Source of the DNA: Hetaerina americana
Taxonomy: Eukaryota > Arthropoda > Insecta > Odonata > Calopterygidae
Length of the DNA stretch: 64,000 nucleotides
Reading direction: 5' to 3'
Assembly: GCA_022747635.1 (NCBI GenBank)
Contig: JAKTNV010000041.1
Span: 1,055,501-1,119,500 of the forward strand
The notes under the pieces are model-generated. The model saw only the letters and a list, made by a program, of their open reading frames with translations, was not told the origin of the DNA and did no database searches. This document shows, in pieces, positions 1 through 10,400 of the stretch (the first letter of the stretch is position 1; each line of letters starts with the position of its first letter). Position numbers and translations under genes: made by a program.

Positions 1-2100
1 TTACAAACAGGCGGTAGGGGAAATCATGGAGGATGGTAGAGAGCTAAGTACTATCGAAGAAAAATGTCAAAGTTTCAAGAAAGGTTTGTCTAAAGCCGCA
101 AAAGACACTATTGGAACCGTTAACACTAAAAGTACTAGGAAACCATGGATCACTGATGAGATGATTACAAAGATGGATGAGCGGCGAAAATGGAAAAATG
201 TAAATACAGACTTAGGCAAAACAAAGTACAAAGAATTAAACAATAAATTGAGGTGGGAAACAAATAAAGCAAAAGAAGCATGGTGTAAGATGCAGTGCGA
301 GGATATGGAAAGTCTGCAGAGGAAGGGTGAAATCGGTGCGCTGTACAGAGAAGTTAAATCTTTATCGGGAAGTAAGAAAGGGAGATCAACAATAGCGGTT
401 CGAGATAAGGCGGGTAAGGTAATAGTTGACGCAGGAAAGATCCAAGAGAGATCGAAGGAATATATAAAAGAACTGTATAGTAAAGAGCTTAGACCAACAA
501 AGTTAGACTTAGAAAAGGAACATGACGTAGAGAAAGATAGCTTAGGTCCAGGCATACTAGACAATGAGATAGAAAAGGCATTAAGGGAGATGAAACTAAA
601 TAAGGCCGTGTGGGTGGATAACATTCCCGTGGAACTTTTAAAAGGCTTAGGAAAATGTGGGAGGAAAAGGCTAAATGGGCTGATCCGTAGTATTTATGAG
701 GAAGGAATCTGGCCGGAAGACTTTGTGAGATCCGTTTTAGTTCCTATTCCGAAAAAGATAACGACTACATCATGTAAAGACTACAGGACGATAAGTTTGA
801 TATCCCACGCAGCTAAAGTTGTTCTCAGGATCATAAACAAAAGGATAGAGAGTAGGGCAAATGATTACTTAGGGGATGATCAGTTTGGGTTTAGGAAGGG
901 GAGAGGTACGCGTGATGCCATTGCAGTAATGAGATTATTAATCGAGAGGAATATAGAACACAACCAGGAGGTATTTGCCTGTTTCGTAGATTTCGAAAAA
1001 GCGTTTGATAGAGTGAATTGGGAAAAACTAATGAGTATATTGCAGAAAATAGGAATGGATTGGAGGGAAAGGAGGCTAATTCGCAACCTGTACATGTCTC
1101 AGACTGCTCAGGTGGAAGAGGGGAACGGGGAGTCCGGTTGGGCAGTGTTAGGAAGAGGTGTAAGGCAGGGTTGCCCATTATCACCGTTGCTGTTCAACCT
1201 GTATGCAGGGGAAATGATCAAAGAGGCCTGGGAGGAACTGGTGGTAGGAATGAAAGTGGGTGGGGAATTCGTAAAATCAGTTAGGTTTGCTGATGACCAA
1301 GCTTTAGTTTGTCAGTCTGCCAAGGGGCTGCAAGCGTTGCTTAGTGAATTGGAAATTCAGTGCGACAGGTATGGGATGAGAATCAATTTTAATAAAACAA
1401 AGGTTATGCGATTTTCTAGAAAGAAAAAGGCTAAGCTTAACATTAGAATAGGAGGGCAAAAACTAGAGCAGGTAGAACAGTTTACGTATCTCGGTAGTGT
1501 TTTGGACCAACACGGTCAAAGTAGTACGGACGTAAGGAGAAGAATTGCGCTAGGCAAAGAGGCTTTCACAAGGAGGAGGGAGTTGATGACGGGGACGTTG
1601 AGCAAGGATGTTAAGAAAAGACTCGTAAAAACTTTAATTTGGAGCGTAGCTATGTACGGCACGGAAACGTGGTCATTGAAGCAGGAGGATAGACGTAGAC
1701 TGGAGGCTTTTGAAATATGGGTGTGGAGAAGAATGGAGAAGGTGAAATGGACAGAGAAGAAAACAAATGAGGAAGTACTTGGTATGGTGGGCGAGGAGAG
1801 GGGTTTGTTGGGAGCAACCCTATGGAGGCAGGAAAAGTGGCTGAAGGGGGCATTGACCGGCAGTGGGATGTTGAAGACTGTGATTGAGGGGAGAATGTTG
1901 GGCTAACAAGGAAAGGGAAGGAACAGGATAGGGATGTTGGCCGGGATGAAGGGAGGAAGAAGGTACTCAGAGCTGAAGAGGGACCTGATGTAAAGTAAGA
2001 CGTTGTGTTTAGCTAGGGGTCACAAATTATTTAATTAGTAATTATGTCCATCCAAAAACCTACCTTAACCGGTAGATTATCCAATAATAATAATATAAAT
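1..2100 (+). mobile_element. RTE-like non-LTR retrotransposon, copy 1 (5' part outside window)
   Basis: This is the RT-coding part and 3' UTR of a LINE whose complete 3.3-kb relative lies at 41544-44890. The two copies are close at DNA level through the whole RT region and share the 3' end 'ccatccaaaaacctacctta' followed by an A/T-rich run. The single APE-RT layout, the roughly 3.3-kb length and the CFDP2-like endonuclease of the full copy suggest the RTE/BovB group; the clade is inferred from motifs, not from a tree. The 3' end runs into (AT)n and then a foldback element. Confidence 0.85.
2..1906 (+). CDS. Retrotransposon reverse transcriptase, open frame, 5' partial
   Basis: The frame is open from base 2 to the TAA at 1904-1906; an internal ATG at 26 gives 626 residues. 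About residues 200-450 form an RT domain: a K-A-V-W-V-D-N-I-P block, P-I-P-K-K, Q-F-G-F-R-K-G-R, the catalytic F-V-D-F-E-K-A-F near residue 320, R-Q-G-C-P-L-S-P, and F-A-D-D near residue 420. The C-terminal W-S-V-A-M-Y-G-T-E-T-W and E-I-W-V-W-R-R-M-E segments are typical of this LINE group. There is no stop or frameshift, unlike every other copy in the window, so this is the youngest or best preserved. The N-terminal endonuclease would lie left of the window. Confidence 0.88.
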   Translation, partial: YKQAVGEIMEDGRELSTIEEKCQSFKKGLSKAAKDTIGTVNTKSTRKPWITDEMITKMDERRKWKNVNTDLGKTKYKELNNKLRWETNKAKEAWCKMQCEDMESLQRKGEIGALYREVKSLSGSKKGRSTIAVRDKAGKVIVDAGKIQERSKEYIKELYSKELRPTKLDLEKEHDVEKDSLGPGILDNEIEKALREMKLNKAVWVDNIPVELLKGLGKCGRKRLNGLIRSIYEEGIWPEDFVRSVLVPIPKKITTTSCKDYRTISLISHAAKVVLRIINKRIESRANDYLGDDQFGFRKGRGTRDAIAVMRLLIERNIEHNQEVFACFVDFEKAFDRVNWEKLMSILQKIGMDWRERRLIRNLYMSQTAQVEEGNGESGWAVLGRGVRQGCPLSPLLFNLYAGEMIKEAWEELVVGMKVGGEFVKSVRFADDQALVCQSAKGLQALLSELEIQCDRYGMRINFNKTKVMRFSRKKKAKLNIRIGGQKLEQVEQFTYLGSVLDQHGQSSTDVRRRIALGKEAFTRRRELMTGTLSKDVKKRLVKTLIWSVAMYGTETWSLKQEDRRRLEAFEIWVWRRMEKVKWTEKKTNEEVLGMVGEERGLLGATLWRQEKWLKGALTGSGMLKTVIEGRMLG

Positions 2101-2120
2101 AAAAATATATATATATATAT
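2101..2120. repeat. (AT)n microsatellite at the foldback's left edge
   Basis: An AT dinucleotide run separates the LINE 3' end from the foldback element. A longer TA run also flanks the other side of the foldback, so the element appears to sit inside a TA tract. Confidence 0.8.
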
Positions 2121-2847
2121 AATGGGCTGACACAACATAACACAAATAGAAAAGAATAGACACATATAAAAGAACACTTACACGGTAAATTGTTCGAGCT
2201 TTCGGCCCTCTCAGGGGCCTTCTTCAAGAGAGACTGAATATATGCTATGGATCAGGAGAGGGGAAAGAGTTATGGGCGTGGAGGGGAGGTGTGGAGGGGA
2301 GGTGTGGAGGGGAGGTGTGGAGGGAATGCTGGGAGGGAAATTAAATATGGCGGTTAAGGGTGGGAATTTTAAAGGAACGGAAGGATAGTATGTAGGCGGA
2401 TTCACGAGTTCTCACCTCTATGTTGGTAGCTGAGTCAGGTAGGGATTCTAGGATGCTGAGGGAAAAACACTGGTCGAATGAAAGGTTGTGGGAATTGGCG
2501 TGTGAAGGGATAGGAAGAGAAGAGAGTGAGGCAGAATTACAGGAGTACCGGTGACTCGTGAATCCGCCTACATACTATCCTTCCGTTCCTTTAAAATTCC
2601 CACCCTTAACCGCCATATTTAATTTCCCTCCCAGCATTCCCTCCACACCTCCCCTCCACGCCCATAACTCTTTCCCCTCTCCTGATCCATAGCATATTTT
2701 CAGTCTCTCTTGAAGAAGGCCCCTGAGAGGGCCGAAAGCTCGAACAATTTACCGTGTAAGTGTTCTTTTATATGTGTCTATTCTTTTCTATTTGTGTTAT
2801 GTTGTGTCAGCCCATTATTGTGCCGCTCGTATGAGTTTTTCCGGACA

Positions 2848-2851
<4 letters not shown>
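2121..2851. mobile_element. Foldback element 1: long inverted repeat plus 35-nt tail
   Basis: The left arm (2121-2409) is the near-perfect reverse complement of the right arm (2554-2816). The length difference comes mainly from two extra copies of an 11-bp 'gtggaggggag'-type unit in the left arm at about 2280-2320. The spacer is about 144 bp with no coding potential. The right arm reads, from 2709, T-TGAAGA, a GGCCC/GGGCC hairpin, then GAAA, a degenerate hammerhead-like core. An unpaired tail (2817-2851) follows and then (TA)n. I interpret this as an inverted terminal-repeat pair of a Penelope-like element, by analogy with the copies at 17553 and 55093. Confidence 0.65.
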
Positions 2852-2912
<61 letters not shown>

Positions 2913-3237
2913 TATCTGTATATGTATACATGTGTGTATACATATGTATAAATATAAATGTATATATATAAATATATAAGTAATATATATAATTATATAT
3001 CTATTTATATACACACACACACACACACACACAAGCGCGCACACATGCATTTTCATGCATTTGCATATATATATATATACACACACATATCTGTATATGT
3101 ATACATGTGTGTATACATATGTATACATATAAATGTATATATATAAATATATAAGTAATATATATAATTATATATCTATTTATACACACACACACACACA
3201 CACAAGCGCGCACACATGCATTTTCATGCATTTGCAT
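2852..3237. repeat. (TA)n plus a two-copy tandem repeat of about 171-175 bp
   Basis: A TA run (about 2854-2902) leads into a compound unit containing (CA)n, 'catatctgta', AT-rich sequence, a second (CA)n, 'agcgcgcacacatgcat' and 'gcatttgcat'. The unit is repeated almost exactly: 'catatctgta' begins at 2911 and again at 3086, and 'gcatttgcat' ends at 3066 and again at 3237. It looks like a recent segmental tandem duplication of a compound microsatellite. The open frames here are low-complexity Tyr/Ile repeats and are not genes. Confidence 0.85.
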
Positions 3238-3385
3238 GGTGTGCTAAAATACGGGACAATTGACTAATTAGGTACCAAATGTCAGCACTATACACCAATA
3301 AATTAATAGGGGTAAATTATAAATAAAGGAGTGAAACAATATTCCTTTCAACAACCAATAATGTGTTATTACTTTCATGCTTTAC

Positions 3386-3611
3386 CTGCTTTTCTGATAT
3401 CTTTGTCTTATTATGTGCCCATCTTCTTGGCAATGTAGATTCATTTTCACATTAGTTGAAAGGCTCTTGTTGCAACAGGCACACCATAACTTTTCATTTG
3501 ATTTAATTTTGTTAACATTATCTCCAAATTTATCAATTATTTTCAAAAACATCCTCTGATCAACAAATTTTTGGGATTCTCTTGCATTCTTAGTTGTCTT
3601 CTGAAGACTCG
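3386..3611 (-). CDS. Exon B of the unrecognised minus-strand gene
   Basis: The exon is 226 nt, enters in phase 1 and leaves with two bases over. It carries the Cys/His cluster at its C-terminal half, after a basic N-terminal stretch. Confidence 0.5.
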
Positions 3612-4119
3612 CTGAAAATAAAATTAACATATTCTAACCAAATAGAATGTTGAAAACTTTCTTAATTATTATACGCCTGGTAAAATTCTCATTTTTTACC
3701 CAGAATTCATGTACAATCATCCTATATCAACAATGAATAACATACATTTATCTGGAAGAGATTTACATTGATGAATATATGCCTAAGATTAAAATGTTTA
3801 TGGAACTGCATTTCCTGCAAATCTATAGTTTATTTCTGAGAGTGAAGTCCACAGACAAACATGCAAAAATATTGTCAAGACACAATGTATACGTACCATT
3901 TCCATTCCTTGGGCTCAGCTTTTTATTTCCATTAACGTCAGGGGTATCAAGATTTGGTTTGACAACTTTCCCCTGATATATCTCCAGAAAGGTTTCAATG
4001 TTTGGCAGATGAAAACGCAGCACATTTGACTCAACACCATTGATTCTCAGAATAAGCCTCTTCTCCAAGTACATGCATATAATTCGGGAAAGGGATGGGA
4101 AGCTACACTTGTTGGAGGC
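3386..4119 (-). CDS. Unrecognised two-exon gene fragment with a C2H2-like finger
   Basis: Two exons on the - strand fit together. Exon A (4119-3897) follows a 'ctatttgtag' acceptor and ends at 'gaaatg|gtacgt' in phase 1. Exon B (3611-3386) follows 'tattttcag' and ends at 'aaagcag|gtaaag'; its first two bases complete the split codon as Ala. Translation begins ASNKCSFPSLSRI and later has W-C-A-C-C, N-L-H and E-D-G-H, a possible C-x2-C...H-x5-H finger loosely like CGGBP1 or U1-type fingers. I do not recognise the protein. Exon B ends mid-codon, so the gene continues to lower coordinates, beyond the LINE, and probably also upstream. Phase agreement and clean splice sites argue for a real gene, but a decayed gene is possible. 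Confidence 0.5.
3897..4119 (-). CDS. Exon A of the unrecognised minus-strand gene
   Basis: The exon is 223 nt and starts at a codon boundary, assuming the frame that stays open. It encodes about 74 residues including VLRFHLPNIETFLEIYQGK, with no stop. The intron to exon B is 285 bp. Confidence 0.5.
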
Positions 4120-4754
4120 CTACAAATAGAAACAGCAGTCCAACAAAACACTGGGAACAATTGATAAGAAACAATATTGACACAACATACAGAGACTCTG
4201 AACAGGTGAAAAAGTGAACACAAATTGTATGGGACAGTTAGTGACATCTACAATCATTATTCATCTTGGTTGATGAATCACTCAAGAATGGCAAGAGCTA
4301 TTTATCACTCTCGTACTGTGCTGCCACAAGTGGGCACTCCTATCGTTCCTTGCCTACTTTACCTTACCTGGCACTGGTGGTGAAGGGAACGGTTGGGCAG
4401 CACGGAGAGAAGAACGAGAGAGGTGGTGTAGGCTGGTCAAGCAATGCAGGGAAAATAAGTTTATGTCTACAAATACTATGTTTTCCATTCCACAGAGAGC
4501 ACACATGCAGAGAAGGCAGATAGATTCTATATGGGCAGGAAATAGATACAGAAACGCAGTGAAGCGGGTTTGTAGTCTCCCAGGTGCAGATATCTACAGC
4601 GACCATTAGTTGCTGCTTGGTGCAGAAACCAAGATGATATGCGAAGGATAAAAAGAGCTGAAAAGGTCAAGACGTGGGATTTGAATAAACTAAAGGAACT
4701 GGACAGGGAGGATATCGGTGTGATGATGTATGAGATGCCATGAGAGTAACTTTC
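4120..4754. other. No gene recognised
   Basis: The stretch upstream of exon A (on the - strand) holds only short, unremarkable open frames. Further 5' exons of the unknown gene could lie here but I could not identify any. Confidence 0.4.
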
Positions 4755-5275
4755 AACAAAGTCGTAGAGGCTTTCCCAAGGAGGAGTGAGTTGACGACAG
4801 GGACAATGAGTAAGGATGTTAAGAAAAGGCTCATCAAAACTTTGATATGGAGCGTACTAATGCATGGTGCAGAAACATGTTCATTGAAGTAGGAGAATAG
4901 GCATGGATTGGAGGCTTTTGAAATGTGGGTGTGGAGAAAGGTGGAGTGGAGGGAAAGGAAAACAAACGAGGAAGTGCTGGGTATGGTGGGCGAGGAGAGG
5001 GTATTGCTGGGAGAAATCATAAGGAGGCAGGGAAAATGGATGCGAAGCTTATTGATCGGCAGTGGGATGAAGACTGTAATAGAGGGAAGAATGTTAGGCA
5101 GGTGAGGAAGGGGCAGGAATAGGATAGGGATGTTGGATAGAATGAAGGAAGTATTTGGAGATGAAAAGAGGTATATTAGAGAGTAGAATGTGTGGCTGTA
5201 TTTTTATGAGAAACAAAATATTTATTTGGTAGTTGTGTCCATCCAAGACCTATCTTAACGGGTAGATTACCTATA
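4755..5275 (+). mobile_element. RTE-like LINE, 5'-truncated 3' end
   Basis: Homology to the 1-2100 copy starts at the 'aggctttc.caaggagg' block and runs through the C-terminal E-M-W-V-W-R and E-E-V-L-G-M-V-G-E-E-R segments to the 3' UTR 'gtgtccatccaagacctatc'. Frames are broken, for example at 'gaagtaggag' where the coding copies have 'gaagcaggag'. It is a dead-on-arrival 5' truncation. Confidence 0.8.
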
Positions 5276-6837
5276 GTAAATATGCCACTTGTCTCTGGGT
5301 ATATACTGAATTATGAAGGATTTTTTTGTTTAAAGCAATTTTGTTAAATCAAAGTAAACTGAACTTGATTAGGAGACATATTGATGCCCCTAGGGGCATC
5401 AATATGTCTCCTAGGGTACTTCAGCAATGAATTTTTAGCACTCTCAATTAATAAGATCAGGACATCCTGATGATTCCTTGAAGCAACTTTCCCATTCCAT
5501 TTTCCTATATTCCTTCATCTTTTTCAACAAAATCACTGTTAATCAATCTAAAAGTCAGCCAAGATATAGGAAAGAACTCACATGAGTTCAATGGCAAAAC
5601 TTGAATACTAACCACTGGAAAGCTTGTAGCTGAAATGTAGCCATCATGTCTTATATAGCAAACTAAATTGGACACAAGAAACTAAGTCCAATGGTGCAAT
5701 ATGAAAATTTCCACAGGGGAGACTCCTTTCTTCTTACACATTGACTGGCAGAGAAAAAGCCACTCAAGGAATGAGGGAATGGCACAGGGGAAGATACAAT
5801 CCTGACTGCCGGCCAAGACGGTCTGATTCAAGAATGCAAGTCACCTTGCATTAAGTCTGACATGGAGCATGGCGCTGGTGGCAGACACCAGCAAGAAATG
5901 ACAGCAGAGCTGATCCCCTCCAATGCCAGTACCACTACAAAATATACATAGAAGACACTAATCCAAAGAGGAAAGCCCAGAGAGGTATTATAGCGAGAAA
6001 GGTACCTGCAGGAGATAATACTGGCTTAAGAAAATATCTGTTAATATACCCACTTTCAGGGAGTTGAGTATAAGTAGGGTCTTTTCAGAGCCTCCTAAAC
6101 ATAGGGGGCAGGAGACTAATTAGGGGCCAAGTTGATGCTTCTGCCGGGAAGTATACAGCACATGGTATTTTCTCTTTATAGATGACTAGAACACTACTAT
6201 TTTTGTCATTTTTTCTACAAAAACATTTTGTACAATTAAAACTATGCACATGTGTTAACTCAGGGGAGCTTAGCAAAAGATTCGAGAGGTTCAAAACAAG
6301 AGCTAGTCCTGAGAGGCCTATTAAAGTCAACCACTAAAATTGAAAACAAACTTCCTAAATCTTTAATTTCTCCCTCAACATTCAAGATGAAATTATGTGA
6401 ACGATTACATAGCAAAATGCTTTTGTCTTAGGAAGTCTTTCAACCCTTTTGCACTCACGACATTTTTGGTTTTCAGGCCCAGGATGCTCACACCTTATTC
6501 TGCCAATTTCAAGCTTTTTTTTTCAAATAATTTTTGTTAGTCTGTTTTTAGGTCAACGTTATTAACATTTTCACTGAACATGGAAAAAAATATTTAGTTT
6601 TTATTTAAAAATACTTTGGATGTCAAAATAAAAAGTAATTTTATAAAAAATATTTTGTTCCAATTTGGTAATAATAATAATATACTTTGTTCATCTTATA
6701 ATCATATTCACATTGGTAGATGTCATTTTTCACATTTTTTTTTCAAGACTTTTCATAGGATCATACAGTTTTTCATAGATAAACTATACAGCACTATATA
6801 CAATCACATAAAATACTTGTATTGAAAATATTTGCAT
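5276..6837. other. Intergenic; nothing recognised apart from a 44-bp palindrome
   Basis: Moderately AT-rich sequence with no convincing open frame, splice-bounded exon or repeat family that I recognise, except for the perfect palindrome listed separately. Confidence 0.5.
5370..5413. repeat. Perfect 44-bp palindrome, no loop
   Basis: The 22-base half-site 5370-5391 (core gagacatattgatgcccc) is followed immediately by its exact reverse complement, centred on CCCCTAGGGG. There is no spacer and no mismatch. It can form a cruciform or, if transcribed, a hairpin. I see no gene attached to it. Confidence 0.9.
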
Positions 6838-6869
6838 ACATAGACCTAATATTCAACTCAGACTCGACC

Positions 6870-7913
6870 TTATAGTTTTAGGCTAGTAAAGTCGAGCTCA
6901 TAATACTCCTCTATTGAGTATAAAGGATTGGAGGTAAGCCAATCACGCAGCACCCTGTGGAACAATGCATTGCGGGCTGACTTTACAGATTTTGGAAGCA
7001 TATTAAACAATTTAATAGGTAGACCTTCAACTTTATAAGTCCTATCTAGCCTACAGTGTGGAAAATCCATATTAGACTTTGCTCTGGTGTTATGGCTGTG
7101 AGCGTCAGCCGTAGTGGAGTACATACTCGTATTTTCTTTTACATGAACTAATGAATAGAATATGTATAAATTGTAGACAGTCATAATTTTTAAATTTAAA
7201 AAGAGAGGTTTAAAGAGGACTGCCTTTTTCTGCATCACAAAGATTAGCTTAATATCAGATGCATGCCCCCAAAGTCTAATGCCATAAGTGATATGTGAGT
7301 AATAGAATGCATAGTAGGCATTAATTAAGTAGTCCTTACTCACATATAATTTCAATTTCCTGAGCAGAAATAAGGCTCGTGCAAGTTTCTTCCTAATGTG
7401 TAGAATATGAGCACTCCATGTTAACTTGGAGTCTAAATAAAATCCCAGCAGTTTCACAGGGACAATATCTGGTGTAGCAGATTTTAGTGTACAGAGAAGA
7501 TGCTGAGTTTTATTGGGATTCATAAGGAGATGGTTGGCAGAAAACCAATCCACTGCCTTTATAAATATAATAGGAACTCTATTCATCGCATCAGAATGAT
7601 GTGGGGAACTATGTAGGAAAGTAGTATCATCCGCATAGAGGACACAGTCAGTAATCATATTGGGGCACAAGTCATTAATCATGACCAGAAATAAAACAGG
7701 TCCTAGCACAGAGCCCTGAGGTACACCATATTTAATATTTAATGGTTTGGACTGTTTACCATTTACATAAACTGACTGCTTACGATCAGATAAGTAGGAA
7801 GAAATAAATTTTAATTCAGTATCCTTAAAACCATAATATTTCAACTTATTTATGAGTATTGTGTGATTGACACAATCAAAAGCCGAAGAGAGGTCACATA
7901 GTGAGAGAGCCAA
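6870..7913 (-). CDS. LINE reverse transcriptase, C-terminal open frame
   Basis: A 347-residue open frame covers most of the RT palm and thumb. It shows C-D-L-S-S-A-F-D at residues 6-13, G-V-P-Q-G-S-V-L-G-P at about 63-72, and Y-A-D-D at 93-96. The fingers motif upstream (T-Q-F-G-F-R-P-N) lies in another frame at about 7990, so a small deletion near 7915 breaks the protein. No independent start is expected here. Confidence 0.82.
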   Translation of the reverse strand: MALSLCDLSSAFDCVNHTILINKLKYYGFKDTELKFISSYLSDRKQSVYVNGKQSKPLNIKYGVPQGSVLGPVLFLVMINDLCPNMITDCVLYADDTTFLHSSPHHSDAMNRVPIIFIKAVDWFSANHLLMNPNKTQHLLCTLKSATPDIVPVKLLGFYLDSKLTWSAHILHIRKKLARALFLLRKLKLYVSKDYLINAYYAFYYSHITYGIRLWGHASDIKLIFVMQKKAVLFKPLFLNLKIMTVYNLYIFYSLVHVKENTSMYSTTADAHSHNTRAKSNMDFPHCRLDRTYKVEGLPIKLFNMLPKSVKSARNALFHRVLRDWLTSNPLYSIEEYYELDFTSLKL

Positions 7914-9307
7914 ACATTGATTACCTCCAAAGCCTTAATGATTTGCTTTATAACATATTCAACAGCTTGAGTTGTACATGTATTGGGTCTGAAACCAAAC
8001 TGAGTCGGTGTAAATAGATTTAAAGATTCAAAATAGTCCAGGATTTGGGTAAATACAACTGATTCGATGATTTTCGCAAGTGGAGAAATAATTGTAACAG
8101 GACGATAATTGTTAGGAGAACTGATATCACCACGTTTGTGAATAGGAATGACCTTGGAAAACTCAACTGATCAGGAAAATAACCAGACTGGAGACAAGAG
8201 TTAATGACAATGGCAAGAAGGTATGCTAACCAGTCAATTACAGATTTGATTGAATTATTTGAAAGCCCAAACATATCTTTACAATTAGAATTCTTGAACT
8301 TTTTCACTACTTTAATTATATCTATCTGAGAAACTTCTTTCCATCTAAATGTAGAATTGGTGGTTGGAGTATTACATAATAAGCTATTAGCAGTGTTAGC
8401 TGAGGTTTGATTAATATTACTTATATCAGCTATAATAGTGTCAACTGAACTAATAAAGTAGTTATTAAAAGATTCAGTCTATTGGAACATCATCACACTT
8501 TTTACTTGATCCTGTTTCTTTTTTGATGATAGTCCAGGCTGCTCTGCATTTGTTGGATGCACTATTAATGTAGCTAACATTGGCATGACATTTAGCCAAT
8601 ATTAACTCAGTAGAGTAGTCCTTCTTTTGGTTATCGTAGGCTTTTTTAAGATCATCACTACCACATAGCTTATACTGTTAATATAAGTTGAGTAAATTCC
8701 TTCTCTTATTCTCAAGGTCAATCTTAAACCAATTTGCCTGTAGATTGGGCTTATGTTCCAGCTGAATTAATTTCTTTGGAAATGCACATTCAAACAATAA
8801 CAAGAAATGATTAAATAAAGCTGCAAATTTTCTTTCACAATCAGTATAGGTCAGCAGGGCATCCCAGTCAGTATTATTAAGCAAAGTTATGAAGTCATAG
8901 ACATGGTGTACAAGTCATCTGTCTAACATACACAGTTTTGGAAGTTTTGTTATAGCTATTAACACACAGCTTAGGGTGCCATAAAAAGGAGATTGCAAAA
9001 TGCTCAGAGAGCATGGGGTCAGAGACTTTGAGAATAGACTCGGATTTATCAGTATTAGTTATTACATTAACAAGACAGGCATTCAACCTAGTCGGTTCCA
9101 AATTGGCGGAATATAAATCAAAGCCCCTGAGAAGAATGTCTAGCTAAGTATGATTCCTTGAATGGCAACCCATGTCAACATTTAAATCGGTTCCTATAAC
9201 GATAGTTGCACGAAAGTTTTGAAGGTAAGTTAAAACCTTCTCAAGCTGTTCACAGAACACATCAAAGTCTCCATTAGGAAAACGATAAATAGATGCCACA
9301 ATTAATC

Positions 9308-9658
9308 TCATTCCTCTAAGTTAAACGGCAACAATTTCAAAATGTAGATCCATACAAAACGATGTAAATCCAACAGTTTACACGGGAGATCATTTTTTAA
9401 ATAGATGCATACACCACCATTTTTGAAAGATTTTCTACAGTAGATTGAGCCAAGAGTATAGCCCGTTATTTGATATAGATCACTTTCTTGCTCATGTAAC
9501 CATGGTTCAGAAAGACACAGAATATCATAATTTGCCGAGTTCAAGTAAATTTCCAGGTCACAAATCTTGTTTCTTAGGCACTGAACATTTAACACGAGGA
9601 AGTTGATAGAAAAAGAACTAGAACTACCAGAGGTTTTGGGAGTTTTCAATTGGTGCAC
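9308..9658 (-). pseudogene. LINE endonuclease N-terminus, broken
   Basis: The frame contains N-F-L-V-L-N-V-Q-C-L-R-N-K, D-I-L-C-L-S-E-P-W-L and G-G-V-C-I-Y-L-K-N-D, the opening blocks of an APE-type endonuclease (catalytic Asn and Glu positions present). The downstream I-V-I-G-T-D-L-N-V-D block at about 9200 is in a different frame, and an in-frame stop follows it. Confidence 0.7.
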
Positions 9659-10379
9659 TAATCTTCCGGAGAATTCCGGCGGGATCTTGGAAAAAAATAA
9701 TTGCCGAGGAAAATATTTTTAGGCCAAAACTCTGGGGAAAGGAGCTTTTCACGGAGATCTTCGTCAATCGAGATATGAAAAGGGGCATAATTACCTCTGG
9801 ATACCTTAAGCTGCTCGATATCTACTGATGTATCGGGGAGCTCGGGCAGGTGGTCCTTCAGATAGGACATAATTGCTTCTGTCGTGGTGTCAGGATGACA
9901 ATTCCAAACATGCATGTGAGAACGTTGATTAATGCCAGAAATAGAGCACTTTTTATCAGAGGAACCCATGATGGGTGTACAGCGTCGCCGCTTATGTTGT
10001 ATAACATTAAAGCAGTCACTAGAAATGTAAGAAGGTTGGCTAACAGAAGAATTTTCACCAGTGTATTCACTCGGTTGAGTGACGAGGATTTCAGTGGTAG
10101 ATGCAGAAGACACAGAAGTAGATTGAACACGGGACGTAACAGGCACTGTAGATACATTCCGTTTGAAGGCACACGTTTGCAGACGTTCCGGAGCACCAAC
10201 GGTAGGCTTTTTCTCTTTAAGCTTTGGCGGTTGAACTTGAGCTTCGGAACATTAGCAGATTTTAAATAGTCTGCAAAAGTAGCCGCACATTTAGGCTCTT
10301 CAGTAGTAAGTTTGCGTTCAGATTTTAACTTAGTCAATTCTTCCTTTAAAAATTCAATATCCGATGCCATATAGGACAT
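9658..10379 (-). pseudogene. LINE ORF1, frameshifted
   Basis: Two overlapping frames (10379-9858 and 10146-9658) together read as one ORF1: a start with a Lys/Glu-rich helical stretch (L-K-E-E-L-T-K-L-K-S), a Ser/Thr-rich linker, then an RRM-like tail with H-V-W-N-C-H-P-D-T-T-T and W-P-K-N-I-F-L-G-N-Y-F-F. This tail pattern is common in ORF1 proteins of CR1/L2-type elements. The frame switch lies between about 10146 and 10200. Confidence 0.6.
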
Positions 10380-10400
10380 TTTATGGACAGACGCTCGCCA

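Larger units (their letters stand above)
6838..10400 (-). mobile_element. CR1/L2-like (or Jockey-like) LINE, decayed
   Basis: Read on the - strand, the order is ORF1, endonuclease, then RT, as in two-ORF LINEs. ORF1-like frames lie at 10379-9658, an APE endonuclease start at 9658-9308 with further fragments to about 8900, and an RT at 8310-6870. Stops and frameshifts interrupt ORF1, the endonuclease and the front of the RT; one sits near 7915, just before the long RT frame. The 3' end is near 6838. The RT motif style (C-D-L-S-S-A-F-D-C-V-N-H, Y-A-D-D-T-T) fits the CR1/L2/Jockey assemblage rather than the RTE-like family at 1-2100. Confidence 0.8.

Noticed and set aside
2710..3237. Open frames of Tyr/Ile and Thr/His repeats on both strands
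   Set aside because: They are translations of (TA)n and (CA)n microsatellites with no domain.
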